Shown in pieces: positions 25,682 through 33,833 of a stretch of 34,368 nt of DNA; the first letter of the stretch is position 1, and each line of letters begins with the position of its first letter. The notes beneath the pieces were generated by a model. It worked only from the letters and a program-made list of their open reading frames with translations. It did not search any database and was not told the origin of the DNA. The DNA is taken from assembly GCA_009827225.1 (NCBI GenBank), contig WUAI01000034.1:1-34368 (forward strand). Reading direction: 5' to 3'. The translations under genes were made by a program, and so were the position numbers. The stretch comes from Flavobacteriaceae bacterium (lineage in GTDB: Bacteria > Bacteroidota > Bacteroidia > Flavobacteriales > Flavobacteriaceae).

Positions 25682-26221
25682 ATGTATGCAATTGTAGAGA
25701 TAGCAGGGCAGCAATTTAAAGTTGCAAAAGACCAGAAAGTCTTTGTGAACCGTTTACCGGTAGAAGAAGGAAAGAAAGTATCTTTCGACAATGTTCTTCT
25801 TGTAGGTGATGGTGACAAAGTAACTGTTGGCGCCCCGGCTATAAACGGCGCTCAGGTAGGAGCAAAAGTCGTTCAGCACCTTAAAGGTGATAAGGTTATC
25901 GTTTTCAAGAAGAAACGCAGAAAAGGATACCGTGTAAAAAATGGTCACAGACAATCACTTTCAGAAATCGTGATTGAAAGTATTGTAGCTTCAGGAGCAA
26001 AGCCGGCTAAAGCGGCGAAAGCAAAAGCTGAAGCTCCGGCTAAAAAAGCAGAGCCTAAGAAAGAAACCAAGGCAGCTGCACCTAAAGCCGAGACCAAAGA
26101 GGCCACTCAGGATCTTTCAAAGATGACTGTGGCACAATTAAAAGAAATGGCAAAAGCTCAAGGGATCACAGGAATTTCTTCTATGAAGAAAGCCGATTTA
26201 ATTGAAGCCCTTAGTAAGTAA
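25682..26221 (+). CDS. rplU: 50S ribosomal protein bL21 with C-terminal extension
   Basis: Early-assembly protein of the large ribosomal subunit, binding 23S rRNA. 179 residues against about 103 in E. coli. Residues 1-104 are the normal L21 barrel (MYAIVEIAGQQFKV start; KKKRRKGYRVKNGHRQ rRNA-binding loop). Then come an Ala/Lys/Pro-rich linker (about 105-142) and a small helical module (145-179; LSKMTVAQLKEMAKAQGI, then SMKKADLIEAL) of the Rho-N/SAP/HeH type, which usually binds nucleic acid. rpmA follows after 23 bases. Confidence 0.97.
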   Translation: MYAIVEIAGQQFKVAKDQKVFVNRLPVEEGKKVSFDNVLLVGDGDKVTVGAPAINGAQVGAKVVQHLKGDKVIVFKKKRRKGYRVKNGHRQSLSEIVIESIVASGAKPAKAAKAKAEAPAKKAEPKKETKAAAPKAETKEATQDLSKMTVAQLKEMAKAQGITGISSMKKADLIEALSK

Positions 26222-26244
26222 TAACAATATAAAACCGAAATAAG

Positions 26245-26508
26245 ATGGCTCACAAAAAAGGAGTTGGTAGTTCTAAGAACGGTAGAGAATCGGAATCGAA
26301 ACGCTTGGGCGTTAAGATTTTCGGTGGTCAGGCTGCTGTGGCTGGAAATATCATCGTAAGACAACGAGGTACTCAGCACCACCCTGGTGATAATGTGTAT
26401 GCGAGTAAAGATTTTACCCTACACGCCAAAGTGGACGGTACTGTAAAGTTTGAAAAGAAGAAAGGCGGAAAGTCTTTTGTTTCTATCATCCCAGCAGGGG
26501 AAGCATAG
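26245..26508 (+). CDS. rpmA: 50S ribosomal protein bL27
   Basis: Large-subunit protein whose N-terminus reaches the peptidyl transferase centre. 87 residues starting [29 protein letters not shown], with [21 protein letters not shown]. It begins directly with MAHKKG, so there is no cleavable N-terminal extension as in Firmicutes. Operon rplU-rpmA, closed by a strong terminator. Confidence 0.98.
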   Translation: MAHKKGVGSSKNGRESESKRLGVKIFGGQAAVAGNIIVRQRGTQHHPGDNVYASKDFTLHAKVDGTVKFEKKKGGKSFVSIIPAGEA

Positions 26509-26532
26509 TCTGTTTCAGACCAAAAAAATAAA

Positions 26533-26564
26533 CCCTCCGAAGCTAACGCGACGGAGGGTTTTTT
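26533..26564 (+). terminator. Terminator of rplU-rpmA (bidirectional)
   Basis: CCCTCCG (26533-26539) / CGGAGGG (26552-26558) followed by six T. On the other strand the stem is followed by TTTATTTTTTT, so it also ends the converging TM2 gene. Confidence 0.88.
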
Positions 26565-26587
26565 ATGGGGAAACTTTTCTGTTTGTC

Positions 26588-26932
26588 TTATAGTCCAGGA
26601 TACTTTTCGGTAATTATATCTACCAGATCCACGATCGACCAGATTCCTAGTCCACCTAAGGTAAGGATGAATAAAATGTTCCATCCTACCGGGCTTCCTA
26701 AGTACCACCTGTGTGCGGCAAATAATCCAAGGAAGAACCATAACAATAATGCCGTGGACATTTGCTTAGCTACAGTTGAAGTGGCAGCCGGAGTTACTAA
26801 GGCCGGAGCCTCTTCTACCGACATTTCAATGCTTGTAGCACTGGTCGCTGCTCTTTCCACAGGGAAAGATGCATAAGACATACTAACGGTCATTAACATC
26901 ACCGCTAGCGAAAGAAATAGTTTTAATTTCAT
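26588..26932 (-). CDS. TM2-domain membrane protein with signal peptide
   Basis: 114 residues from ATG 26932 (MKLKLFLSLAVMLMTVSMSYA); an upstream in-frame ATG at 26971 is unlikely because it overlaps the divergent promoter region. After the signal peptide comes an exported linker rich in Ala, Thr and Glu, then a TM2 domain: LLLWFFLGLFAAHRWYLGS with the conserved G-x(3)-HR-x-YLG turn between two helices, and FILTLGGLGIWSIVDLVDII. TM2 proteins are widespread and of unknown function. Converges on rpmA. Confidence 0.85.
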   Translation of the reverse strand: MKLKLFLSLAVMLMTVSMSYASFPVERAATSATSIEMSVEEAPALVTPAATSTVAKQMSTALLLWFFLGLFAAHRWYLGSPVGWNILFILTLGGLGIWSIVDLVDIITEKYPGL

Positions 26933-26944
26933 AATTGGTTTTTT

Positions 26945-26958
26945 TAAAGTTATACTTG
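26945..26958. promoter_or_regulatory. Overlapping divergent -7 boxes
   Basis: In the 48-base gap between the TM2 gene (minus) and the exported protein gene (plus): plus-strand TATACTTG (26951-26958) and minus-strand TAACTTTA (26952-26945), each one mismatch from TAnnTTTG and overlapping by two bases. If both are used, the two genes compete for polymerase. Weak. Confidence 0.3.
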
Positions 26959-26980
26959 TAAGATAATTCAAAATTCGAAA

Positions 26981-27856
26981 ATGTCGCTCAGATTTCTTGT
27001 AATATTTTTACTTTTAACACCAGTATTTACGGGCTTTTCGCAGCAAGAGCTTGATTATATGGGAGTTATAAAAATTAATGATACTTCCATTATCTCATAT
27101 AAAATTTCATTTGTGGAAAAAGACGGGTTGGTAAGTGGTCATTCTGTAACCGATTTGGGTGGTCCGCACGAAACAAAATCGTACATATCCGGCTATTTTG
27201 ACAAAAAAGAGAACTCGTTAGAGTTCTATGAAAGTGGAATCGTCTATACTAAATCACCCATAATCCAGGACGATTTCTGTTTCGTAAACTTCAAGGGAAA
27301 ACTAAAAAAATTGAACGAACGCCAACTTATCGAAGGTGCATTCAAAGGATTATACAACAACGGAGAGGAATGCATAAGCGGAGAAATATCTTTAGGAGGT
27401 TTCGGTAAAATTCTGAAAAGTGCCCAGCGCATGGACCGTCGTATCGACCGAAGTATCTTTATCAGTAAGGAGAAAAAAGAGATGGTGGATTTGGAGCGTT
27501 CACTCGATACCCTTACTATGAATATCATTGCCAAAGGCGAAACCCTGAATATATTTACCAAAGACGTTACCGTCAAATTATCGATCTATGATGCCGGAAA
27601 AGAAGATGGCGACCGAATCAACCTAATAGTGGACGGAGAAGTGATTTTGGAGAATTATACCGTGACCAAAGAAATTAAGGATATTGAGATCCCGTTAAAA
27701 TTGGGACAAGCCAACATCGAGGTGGAAGCAATCAATGTTGGAACTTCAGCCCCAAATACGGTACGAATTGAGATTACGGATACACGAAATTTTGTTCGAA
27801 CCCTTACTAACCTGGATGCAGGGGAAAAAGCAGGAGTTACTATTGTGAATAAGTAG
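26981..27856 (+). CDS. Exported protein of unknown function
   Basis: 291 residues. Signal peptide MSLRFLVIFLLLTPVFTGFS, mature start near QQELDYMG; no lipobox. The first half is beta-rich (ISYKISFVEKDGLVSGHSVTDLGG, SGYFDKKENSLEFYE). The second half has KLSIYDAGKEDGDRINLIVDG followed by NYTVTK and IPLKLGQANIEVEAINVGTSAPNTVRIEI, a pattern found in several Bacteroidota periplasmic proteins (D-x-G-x-x-DGD-x-I-x-(L/I)). No enzymatic motif recognised. Converges on the DinB-like lipoprotein gene, 7 bases apart. Confidence 0.75.
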   Translation: MSLRFLVIFLLLTPVFTGFSQQELDYMGVIKINDTSIISYKISFVEKDGLVSGHSVTDLGGPHETKSYISGYFDKKENSLEFYESGIVYTKSPIIQDDFCFVNFKGKLKKLNERQLIEGAFKGLYNNGEECISGEISLGGFGKILKSAQRMDRRIDRSIFISKEKKEMVDLERSLDTLTMNIIAKGETLNIFTKDVTVKLSIYDAGKEDGDRINLIVDGEVILENYTVTKEIKDIEIPLKLGQANIEVEAINVGTSAPNTVRIEITDTRNFVRTLTNLDAGEKAGVTIVNK

Positions 27857-27863
27857 AAGAATT

Positions 27864-28415
27864 TTATTCTTCCTCGAGTATATCTCTCATTATCTTAAGA
27901 TGATGCTCTGTATGCACTTCTATGAATCGCAATGCCTGTCCGCGATTTAACAGGCCAAAGACCGGATGCCGAAAGTTTGAATTGACGTTTGCTTCAAAAA
28001 TTCTAACCAGATTTTTTTTGGCGTCTTCCAATTGAATGTAAAGGTCTTCGGTACGGATTTCCTCAGGGGGCAGGACCACCTTTGGAGATTGAGCCTTTCC
28101 CCTGGGGATGTAATTATTAGATAAAGATAATATTCTGGAAATGTTGATACTTGATCTATAACTATCCGGATTTGAAGCGAAGAGTGAATCACAAATTCTG
28201 TTGATAGTCTTCAGGCTATGATCCAGATGCCAGGCAACATCCACTTTTGAAACTGAAGGATTTAGTTCATCCCTTAACGGGATTTTTTGTTCAATTTCAG
28301 CAATATTATTATCCATAAAATTTGGATCGGTCACTTTCATAATAGCGCAGGAATTAGTGCTAACCACCAACAACATAAGTACCATCGAAATACCTAATAA
28401 AGTTCTTTTTTTCAT
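27864..28415 (-). CDS. DinB-like lipoprotein
   Basis: 183 residues. Signal peptide with lipobox TNSC (Cys 23), so membrane anchored. The mature part resembles the DinB/DUF1569 four-helix fold: VDVAWHLDHSLKTINRI (H63, H66) and the C-terminal RGQALRFIEVHTEHHLKIMRDILEE (H168, H171, H172), with HPVFGLLN between. These His residues are positioned as the metal triad of DinB-type thiol-linked enzymes, which are normally cytoplasmic; a lipid-anchored version is unusual. Last gene of the TonB receptor-SDR-lipoprotein operon (9-base gap). Confidence 0.72.
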   Translation of the reverse strand: MKKRTLLGISMVLMLLVVSTNSCAIMKVTDPNFMDNNIAEIEQKIPLRDELNPSVSKVDVAWHLDHSLKTINRICDSLFASNPDSYRSSINISRILSLSNNYIPRGKAQSPKVVLPPEEIRTEDLYIQLEDAKKNLVRIFEANVNSNFRHPVFGLLNRGQALRFIEVHTEHHLKIMRDILEEE

Positions 28416-28424
28416 CAGCGATTT

Positions 28425-29246
28425 TTATGAGACATGACCGGGTTCGGCCATGCCAGACATTACTTTGTTCATAATTCGGATCTTCCCCCATCTTGGAACC
28501 GAGCGAAGCCCGAATATGAGTAGTTTGGAGAGGAATCCCGGAAACAGCTGACTCTTCCTGCCAACCGATTGCAAAATTTCTATTGCGATGTCCTTAGATT
28601 TCATTCCATTGCCGGGTTTCATATTGGCTCTGCGCATAAATCCGGTGTTAACAGGTCCCGGAGATGCAACTAATACAGAGACCTTTTTGTTTTTCAGTTC
28701 GATGGACAACGCCTCACCCAATGACTGTACGTATGCCTTTGTGGCTGCGTAATGAGCTGCGTGAGGTGCCCCCTGGAATGCTACTATTGAACTCAGAAGG
28801 ACAATTCCTCCTTTATTCTGAGCAGCAAATTTTTTACTGAAATAATGACTAAGAATCAAAACCGATTTACAATTAAGATCCAACATATTGGTTTCGTTTC
28901 TTAGTTCTGATTCGATAAACGGACCCGATGATCCAAACCCGGCATTTAGAAATACCAGATTAATGTTATGATTGGAAGCAGCTTGAGTGACCAATGCATT
29001 GGATTCGGGTTTTGAAAGATCTGCGGATAAGTATTTAACCCTTACTCCGTATTCCGCTTCCAGGCTGGAAGCAAGATCTTCCAGGAGTTCAATTCTTCTG
29101 GCTACTAATAACAGGTTGAAACCCGACGCAGCCAATTCGGTTGATAGTTCTTTGCCTATTCCGGAGGAGGCCCCTGTTACGAGGGCCCAACCTCCGAAAT
29201 CCACTAACAACCTGTTTCGATCATTTTGAGAAAGTTCCTTTTTCAT
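28425..29246 (-). CDS. Short-chain dehydrogenase/reductase (SDR)
   Basis: 273-residue NAD(P)-dependent oxidoreductase of the classical SDR type. Visible: TGASSGIG (24-31) cofactor loop with ARR (49-51) suggesting NADPH preference, D76 in SADLS, NAG (101-103), catalytic Ser in LLSSIVAFQG (152/153) and Y166-x3-K170 in HYAATKAYVQS, and SPGPVNTGF. The C-terminal KLLIFGLRSVPRWGKIRIMNKVMSG part is hydrophobic and basic and may touch the membrane, as in DltE/YqjQ-like SDRs. Substrate unknown. Between the TonB receptor (10-base gap) and the lipoprotein gene. Confidence 0.9.
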   Translation of the reverse strand: MKKELSQNDRNRLLVDFGGWALVTGASSGIGKELSTELAASGFNLLLVARRIELLEDLASSLEAEYGVRVKYLSADLSKPESNALVTQAASNHNINLVFLNAGFGSSGPFIESELRNETNMLDLNCKSVLILSHYFSKKFAAQNKGGIVLLSSIVAFQGAPHAAHYAATKAYVQSLGEALSIELKNKKVSVLVASPGPVNTGFMRRANMKPGNGMKSKDIAIEILQSVGRKSQLFPGFLSKLLIFGLRSVPRWGKIRIMNKVMSGMAEPGHVS

Positions 29247-29256
29247 ATTATTTGGT

Positions 29257-31638
29257 TTAAAACTGAAAACGATATCCGAAATCCGGGAAGAACCCTATTT
29301 GGTCTACCTGATCTACTTGATTGCTCACCCGGTTGTATCGACGTACGAATACGTTTTCATTATTGGTTACATTTTGAAGGTCGAAATAAAACTGGTGGGA
29401 GGTCTTTTTCGACTTGCTGTTGATCTTAAACCCGGCTTTGATGTCCCAACGGAAATAACCGTCATACTGCTGGGTATAGGCGAGGTCGTCCTGCAATACT
29501 TCGAATCCGGCAGCCTGTGAAGCCTCCAGATCCACTGGGGTAAAGTAGCGTCCACCGGAGAAAGTGAGTCGCGTATCAAAGAACAAAGCATTTTTTTTCG
29601 CCTTGCCTACCGTGAATTCTCTTCCAGCCAAAGTATTTAATACATAACCATTGTTAAAAGGGGTATTACGTTCTATTCCGTCGCTACCTTCGTATTTGCT
29701 CTCGAAGAACGAAGCGGTGAAGAGACCATAATAACCGTCACTAAAGAATTTTTCTAAGGTAATTTCGACTCCTTGATTAAAGCCGGTTCCATTATTGACC
29801 AGGGATACTTTGTCGTTGTCAAAATCGAAATCGGCGCCTTCGGTTAGGGATGAATAACTGGAAGGAAATGCTTCCACCGCGGCATTGGTAATGTCCTGGT
29901 AATAGACTTCCACTTTTCCGCGCCAGCTTTTTGCCAGGCGTACATCATAACCCACTACAAAATGATTACTGCGCACAAATTCAAGATCGGTGTTGGTTTG
30001 CCGGATCTCTCCGTTAACTTCCTCGTTCAGAAAAAGTAAGGGGAGGGGAACCGGTTGATGGTGCAATCCATATCCAATATTGATTCGATGCTTAGGGGCA
30101 ATTCGGTAATTGATGGCCGCCCTGGGCTCTAAAACGAACTGTTCATTTAATGTACTATACTGCGAGTGTAACCCCGTATTTAATGTAAGATTTTTGGTAA
30201 GGCGGAATTGTCCTTGAACATATGGCTGAACGATGGACAAATTATCATCAACATCGAGATAGGTGAACAGGTCGGGATCTCCGTCTCCATCCAAATCTGG
30301 CTGACTTTCGCGATCTCTCTGTAAAGATTCCAACCCGAAATTCTCCACCAACACACCAGCTCTTAAGGTACTGCGGTTGCTTAGTTTGGAATTGAAGAGC
30401 GTTGAGAAACTGAATCTTGTTTCCAGGTCATCGGCATCCGTGTAACGTATGATACGTTCCTCGGGAGTATCTTTATCGATGAATCGATCCAATTTAAAAT
30501 CGGTGCGAGTGAATGATCCTGAAACTACGGATCTTAAATAAGAACTCTCACTTAGATTAATCGTATGCTTGAGACCAACTACACCAAAACCCGATTCCAC
30601 AAAAGTGTTTTCGTCTTCCGCAGCAAAAAGATCGTCTTCGTTAATATCGTCACCCAGGAAATCAATATCGGATTGACCCCAGATTCCGAAAAGTGAGAAA
30701 TTACCCAGTTTGCTTTTACCCAGGTCAATATTGAAGGAAAGGTCACTATAATTGGGTGTGGCTGAAGTACCACCTGCTCCTGTTCCCAGGATACTGATCA
30801 GGGAATATCTACCTGCCACCAAAAAAGATCCATTCTTCTTACCTAATGGCCCTTCCGCCATGGCTTCCACTCCGGTAAATATACCTACCTGTGTAGTGAA
30901 CTCGTAATCGTCTTTATTTCCTTTTCTAAAGCCCAAATCAAAAACTCCTCCAATGGCGTTGCCGTATTCAGCCGGAAAAGCCGATGTGATGAAGTCGGAG
31001 TTTTTTAAGAGATTGGTATTTAATGCTGAAACCGGCCCTCCTGTGGTTCCGAAAGTTGAAAAGTGGTTAGGACTAGGAATCGGAATTCCTTCCAAACGCC
31101 ATAGTAATCCGGTGGGGGAATTTCCACGTATCACGATGTCATTTCTACTATCGTCCGGAGCTGAAACACCGGCAAAGTTGGCTGCCAGGCGTCCAACGTC
31201 GCTTCGTCCGCCTGAAAAACGATTGACTTCTTCCAAACTAAATTGCCTGGACGAAATGGTAGCGAGCTTGTTGACGGATCTTTCTTTGTTTGTGGTCGAA
31301 ATTACTACCTCCTCGAGTTGGTCAAAGGCTTCGATCAGGTCGATGTTCACCACTGCGTCTTTACCGGATGTCACCACGATGTTTGGGATAGTTACAGGTT
31401 CAAAGCCCACATAGCTCACCCGGATTGTTTGTCTTCCCAGGGGAACGTTTTCCAAACGATAGTAGCCGTCAAAATCTGTAATTCCACCTATCCCTTCTTC
31501 CGAACCAAGAAGTTCGACGGTAGCTCCGTTCAAGGGGGTTTCACTTTGCTTGTCAACAACAAGTCCTTTAATAACTCCATTCTGCGCCCATAATCCGGCA
31601 GTCAGGAGTAAAATCATAATGCTGAATAGTTTTTTCAT
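29257..31638 (-). CDS. TonB-dependent outer-membrane receptor
   Basis: 793 residues. Signal peptide MKKLFSIMILLLTAGLWA, mature start Q. Residues about 22-100 form a carboxypeptidase-D-regulatory-like barrel (IKGLVVDKQSETPLNGATVEL, GGITDFDGYYRLENVPLGR), then a plug domain (about 110-235; EEVVISTT, RNDIVIRGNSPTGLLWRLEGIPIPSPNHF) and a 22-strand type barrel ending FGYRFQF with a terminal Phe. No separate TonB box was identified. It imports a substrate that cannot be told; no SusD partner follows, so it is not a standard glycan PUL. Heads a tight operon with an SDR and a lipoprotein and diverges from a LytS/LytTR pair. The 251-base divergent gap is otherwise without a gene I can support. Confidence 0.92.
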   Translation of the reverse strand: MKKLFSIMILLLTAGLWAQNGVIKGLVVDKQSETPLNGATVELLGSEEGIGGITDFDGYYRLENVPLGRQTIRVSYVGFEPVTIPNIVVTSGKDAVVNIDLIEAFDQLEEVVISTTNKERSVNKLATISSRQFSLEEVNRFSGGRSDVGRLAANFAGVSAPDDSRNDIVIRGNSPTGLLWRLEGIPIPSPNHFSTFGTTGGPVSALNTNLLKNSDFITSAFPAEYGNAIGGVFDLGFRKGNKDDYEFTTQVGIFTGVEAMAEGPLGKKNGSFLVAGRYSLISILGTGAGGTSATPNYSDLSFNIDLGKSKLGNFSLFGIWGQSDIDFLGDDINEDDLFAAEDENTFVESGFGVVGLKHTINLSESSYLRSVVSGSFTRTDFKLDRFIDKDTPEERIIRYTDADDLETRFSFSTLFNSKLSNRSTLRAGVLVENFGLESLQRDRESQPDLDGDGDPDLFTYLDVDDNLSIVQPYVQGQFRLTKNLTLNTGLHSQYSTLNEQFVLEPRAAINYRIAPKHRINIGYGLHHQPVPLPLLFLNEEVNGEIRQTNTDLEFVRSNHFVVGYDVRLAKSWRGKVEVYYQDITNAAVEAFPSSYSSLTEGADFDFDNDKVSLVNNGTGFNQGVEITLEKFFSDGYYGLFTASFFESKYEGSDGIERNTPFNNGYVLNTLAGREFTVGKAKKNALFFDTRLTFSGGRYFTPVDLEASQAAGFEVLQDDLAYTQQYDGYFRWDIKAGFKINSKSKKTSHQFYFDLQNVTNNENVFVRRYNRVSNQVDQVDQIGFFPDFGYRFQF

Positions 31639-31876
31639 TTTTCTGGATTTTTCATCAAATTTTGACCATCAAGTCTTAAATGAAAAATGAAAAAGGATCA
31701 ATTGCAGAATTTAGTTTTGGATTGTTCTATTGCAGGTTTAAACAGGAAGGAGGTCTAAAATTTCAGCAAAAACGGTTCAAATCGATATTCGACAATTCAA
31801 GGATTTATTTAACGTTTCGATGGCGACTAAGTTTGTGCGATGCTTATACTTTTATAGTTTTACTCATTAGATAAGT

Positions 31877-31884
31877 TATCTTTA
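31877..31884 (+). promoter_or_regulatory. Candidate -7 box adjoining the sensor kinase start
   Basis: TATCTTTA (one mismatch to TAnnTTTG), beginning 13 bases before the ATG. It overlaps the small inverted repeat AGATAA-G-TTATCT (31869-31881), a possible operator. No clear -33 TTG. Confidence 0.3.
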
Positions 31885-31889
31885 TCCTC

Positions 31890-32969
31890 ATGAATATCAA
31901 GCGCATCAAGAACCTGGCTTTCCGTTTCTTTCTGGTAAATGTGGTCTACTTTACTGTAAAGCTTACTATGGATCACGGTGAAGAAGGTGTGGAATGGTTT
32001 AGCCCCACAGGAACTTTTTACTATATCACGGCCTTTATCTTATTGATGGGTACCTGGGAAGTAAATGATGGCTTTATACGCAGATTTCAGAGTAAATCCA
32101 TTTCCGGTTTTATACAAGGAAGGGAACATTTTCAGATTATGGGGTTAACCCTGGCTCTTATAATCCCCTTGAGTGCAATAATCTATTACCTGGGAATTTT
32201 CCAGCTAAATCATCTTTGTGAAATTGATGCTGAAAATCCTTGGTTACAGTGGCGCGTTGATTTCTTCAGGTCGATCATCATTGGTTTGGCGGTTATTTTC
32301 TTTAACCAGTTTTATCATTCCATTCGCCAAAAAAATGAACTAGAAGTGAAAATCTCCAGTATGAAGAAAGAGGTGGTTACCACAAAATACAAGTCACTGA
32401 AAAACCAGATCAGTCCTCATTTTCTGTTCAACAGTTTGAACACTCTTACCTCTCTAATGTATGAGGATCGGGATCTTGCTTCCGATTTCGTTTCCCGCCT
32501 GGCTTCTTGTTATCGTTACATCCTGGACAATCGCGAGGAAGATTTGGTACCCCTGGATAAGGAACTTGGTTTTCTCGATTCTTTTATTTTTATGATGAAT
32601 GTGAGGCATGAAGGGGCATTGAAGATCACCACAGACATTGGGGTCCCACCTTCGGATTATGTGATTCCTACCCTCACCTTGCAAATGTTGGTTGAGAACG
32701 CGTTGAAACACAATTATTTTTCCAAAGAACGACCCATGGAAATAAATGTTTCGACCCGTGGAACGCAACGCCTCATCGTTGAAAATACTTTCAGAAAGCG
32801 TGAATTGGAAGAACCCTCTACGGGATTGGGAATAAAGAACATAGAAAAGCGATATTCCTTTTATACGGCCCAGGAAATTCTGGTGGAACAAAAAGAAGAT
32901 TTGTTCATCGTTGAGGTTCCATTATTGCCAAAAAATATTAACGAAGTTAAAACGCTATCCGTTTCATAA
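31890..32969 (+). CDS. LytS/YehU-type sensor histidine kinase
   Basis: 359 residues. Four membrane segments near 10-25, 41-57, 82-104 and 127-144, a coiled-coil-like linker (145-170), then the His_kinase domain: KNQISPHFLFNSLNTLTSLM with phosphoacceptor H177, the N-box LQMLVENALKHNYF and G-box STGLGIKNIEKRYSFY. It senses an unknown membrane or extracytoplasmic cue and phosphorylates the response regulator encoded immediately after (stop and start codons abut). Confidence 0.94.
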   Translation: MNIKRIKNLAFRFFLVNVVYFTVKLTMDHGEEGVEWFSPTGTFYYITAFILLMGTWEVNDGFIRRFQSKSISGFIQGREHFQIMGLTLALIIPLSAIIYYLGIFQLNHLCEIDAENPWLQWRVDFFRSIIIGLAVIFFNQFYHSIRQKNELEVKISSMKKEVVTTKYKSLKNQISPHFLFNSLNTLTSLMYEDRDLASDFVSRLASCYRYILDNREEDLVPLDKELGFLDSFIFMMNVRHEGALKITTDIGVPPSDYVIPTLTLQMLVENALKHNYFSKERPMEINVSTRGTQRLIVENTFRKRELEEPSTGLGIKNIEKRYSFYTAQEILVEQKEDLFIVEVPLLPKNINEVKTLSVS

Positions 32970-33725
32970 ATGAAAGCAGTAATCGTAGAAGATGAATCGA
33001 TAGCCTCCCGAAGACTTGCACAGTTAATCGGTGAACTGGCTCCGGAGATGGAAATCGTGGGGCAGGTCACTTCCGTGGAAAGTGGTAACGCATGGTTTCA
33101 AAATAATGACTTACCGGACCTAATATTTTTGGATATCCAGTTGAACGATGGTTATGGTTTCGATATCCTGGATCAACTGGCGGAACACCCACCGGTGATC
33201 TTTACGACTGCCTATAACGAGTATGCAATTCGGGGGTTTAAGTATAACGGAATTGACTACCTTTTAAAACCAATCGATAAGAACGATCTTCGGGATGCGT
33301 TGCATAAATTCAGAAAGAATACTTCCAAAGTTCCGGAAGCGGAAAACGAAAAGATCGCCCAGCTAAAACAACTCTTTAGTAAGGAGTATAAAAAGCGATT
33401 TATGGTAAAGGTGGGCAATCATTTCAACACTTTTGATGTTGAAGACATCGCCTACTTCAAGGCAAACGATGGCTTGATCTTTTTAAAGTCTCACAGCGGA
33501 CAGGAATATCCCGTCGAATATTCCATCGATCAATTGGAGGATATTTTAGATCCCGTTCAGTTCTTCAGGATCAATAGGCAATTCATGGTTTCCGTGAAGG
33601 CCGTTCAGGAAATTCATACCTATTTCAACAGCAGGTTGCTCATCAAACTGATACCCATAGAAAGCGAACAGGTGATCGTATCCCGGGAACGCTGCAGTAA
33701 CTTTAAACGTTGGCTGGATCTATAA
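32970..33725 (+). CDS. LytTR-family response regulator
   Basis: 251 residues. Receiver domain (1-120): acidic pocket E7/D8, phospho-acceptor D55 in LIFLDIQLNDGYG, T80 in VIFTTAYNEYA, K100 in YLLKPID. LytTR DNA-binding domain (about 145-250): KKRFMVKVGNHFNTFDVEDIAYFKA, FFRINRQFMVSVKAVQEIHTYFNSRL and the ending SRERCSNFKRWLDL. Partner of the preceding kinase (0-base gap). Likely controls the divergent TonB-receptor operon and/or itself; that is inference from position. Confidence 0.95.
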   Translation: MKAVIVEDESIASRRLAQLIGELAPEMEIVGQVTSVESGNAWFQNNDLPDLIFLDIQLNDGYGFDILDQLAEHPPVIFTTAYNEYAIRGFKYNGIDYLLKPIDKNDLRDALHKFRKNTSKVPEAENEKIAQLKQLFSKEYKKRFMVKVGNHFNTFDVEDIAYFKANDGLIFLKSHSGQEYPVEYSIDQLEDILDPVQFFRINRQFMVSVKAVQEIHTYFNSRLLIKLIPIESEQVIVSRERCSNFKRWLDL

Positions 33726-33751
33726 AAAACCCCCACCTTTCGGTGAGGGTT
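33724..33751 (-). terminator. Intrinsic terminator of ahcY
   Basis: On the minus strand AACCCTCACC / GGTGGGGGTT with one mismatch and a GAAA loop, then six T (33729-33724). The T-run overlaps the response regulator stop codon on the other strand. Orientation of the T-run points to ahcY; for the plus strand there is no good T-run. Confidence 0.7.
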
Positions 33752-33780
33752 GATATATTAAATTTTAGGGTAAATTACCT

Positions 33781-33825
33781 CTCGACTACCAGCCCGAAAG
33801 ACTTCGTTCTGGCGGGCACTCGAGG
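33781..33825 (-). repeat. GCCCG/CGGGC palindromic element in the ahcY 3' region
   Basis: Inverted repeat with outer arms CTCGA/TCGAG and inner arms GCCCG (33792-33796) / CGGGC (33813-33817). On the minus strand GCCCGCC-A-GAACGA...TTCGGGC closely resembles the start of the structured RNA at 399-422 (GCCCGCC-T-GAACGA...TTCGGGC). No T-run follows, so it is not itself a terminator. Confidence 0.5.
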
Positions 33826-33833
33826 TGACTTTT

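Noticed and set aside
26565-26876. Plus-strand open frame of 103 codons opposite the TM2 gene
   Set aside because: It starts in the terminator tail of rpmA and is antisense to a gene with a clear domain.
31680-31874. 64-residue open frame in the receptor/kinase divergent gap
   Set aside because: Composition is not protein-like, there are no motifs, and it runs through the region expected to hold two promoters.
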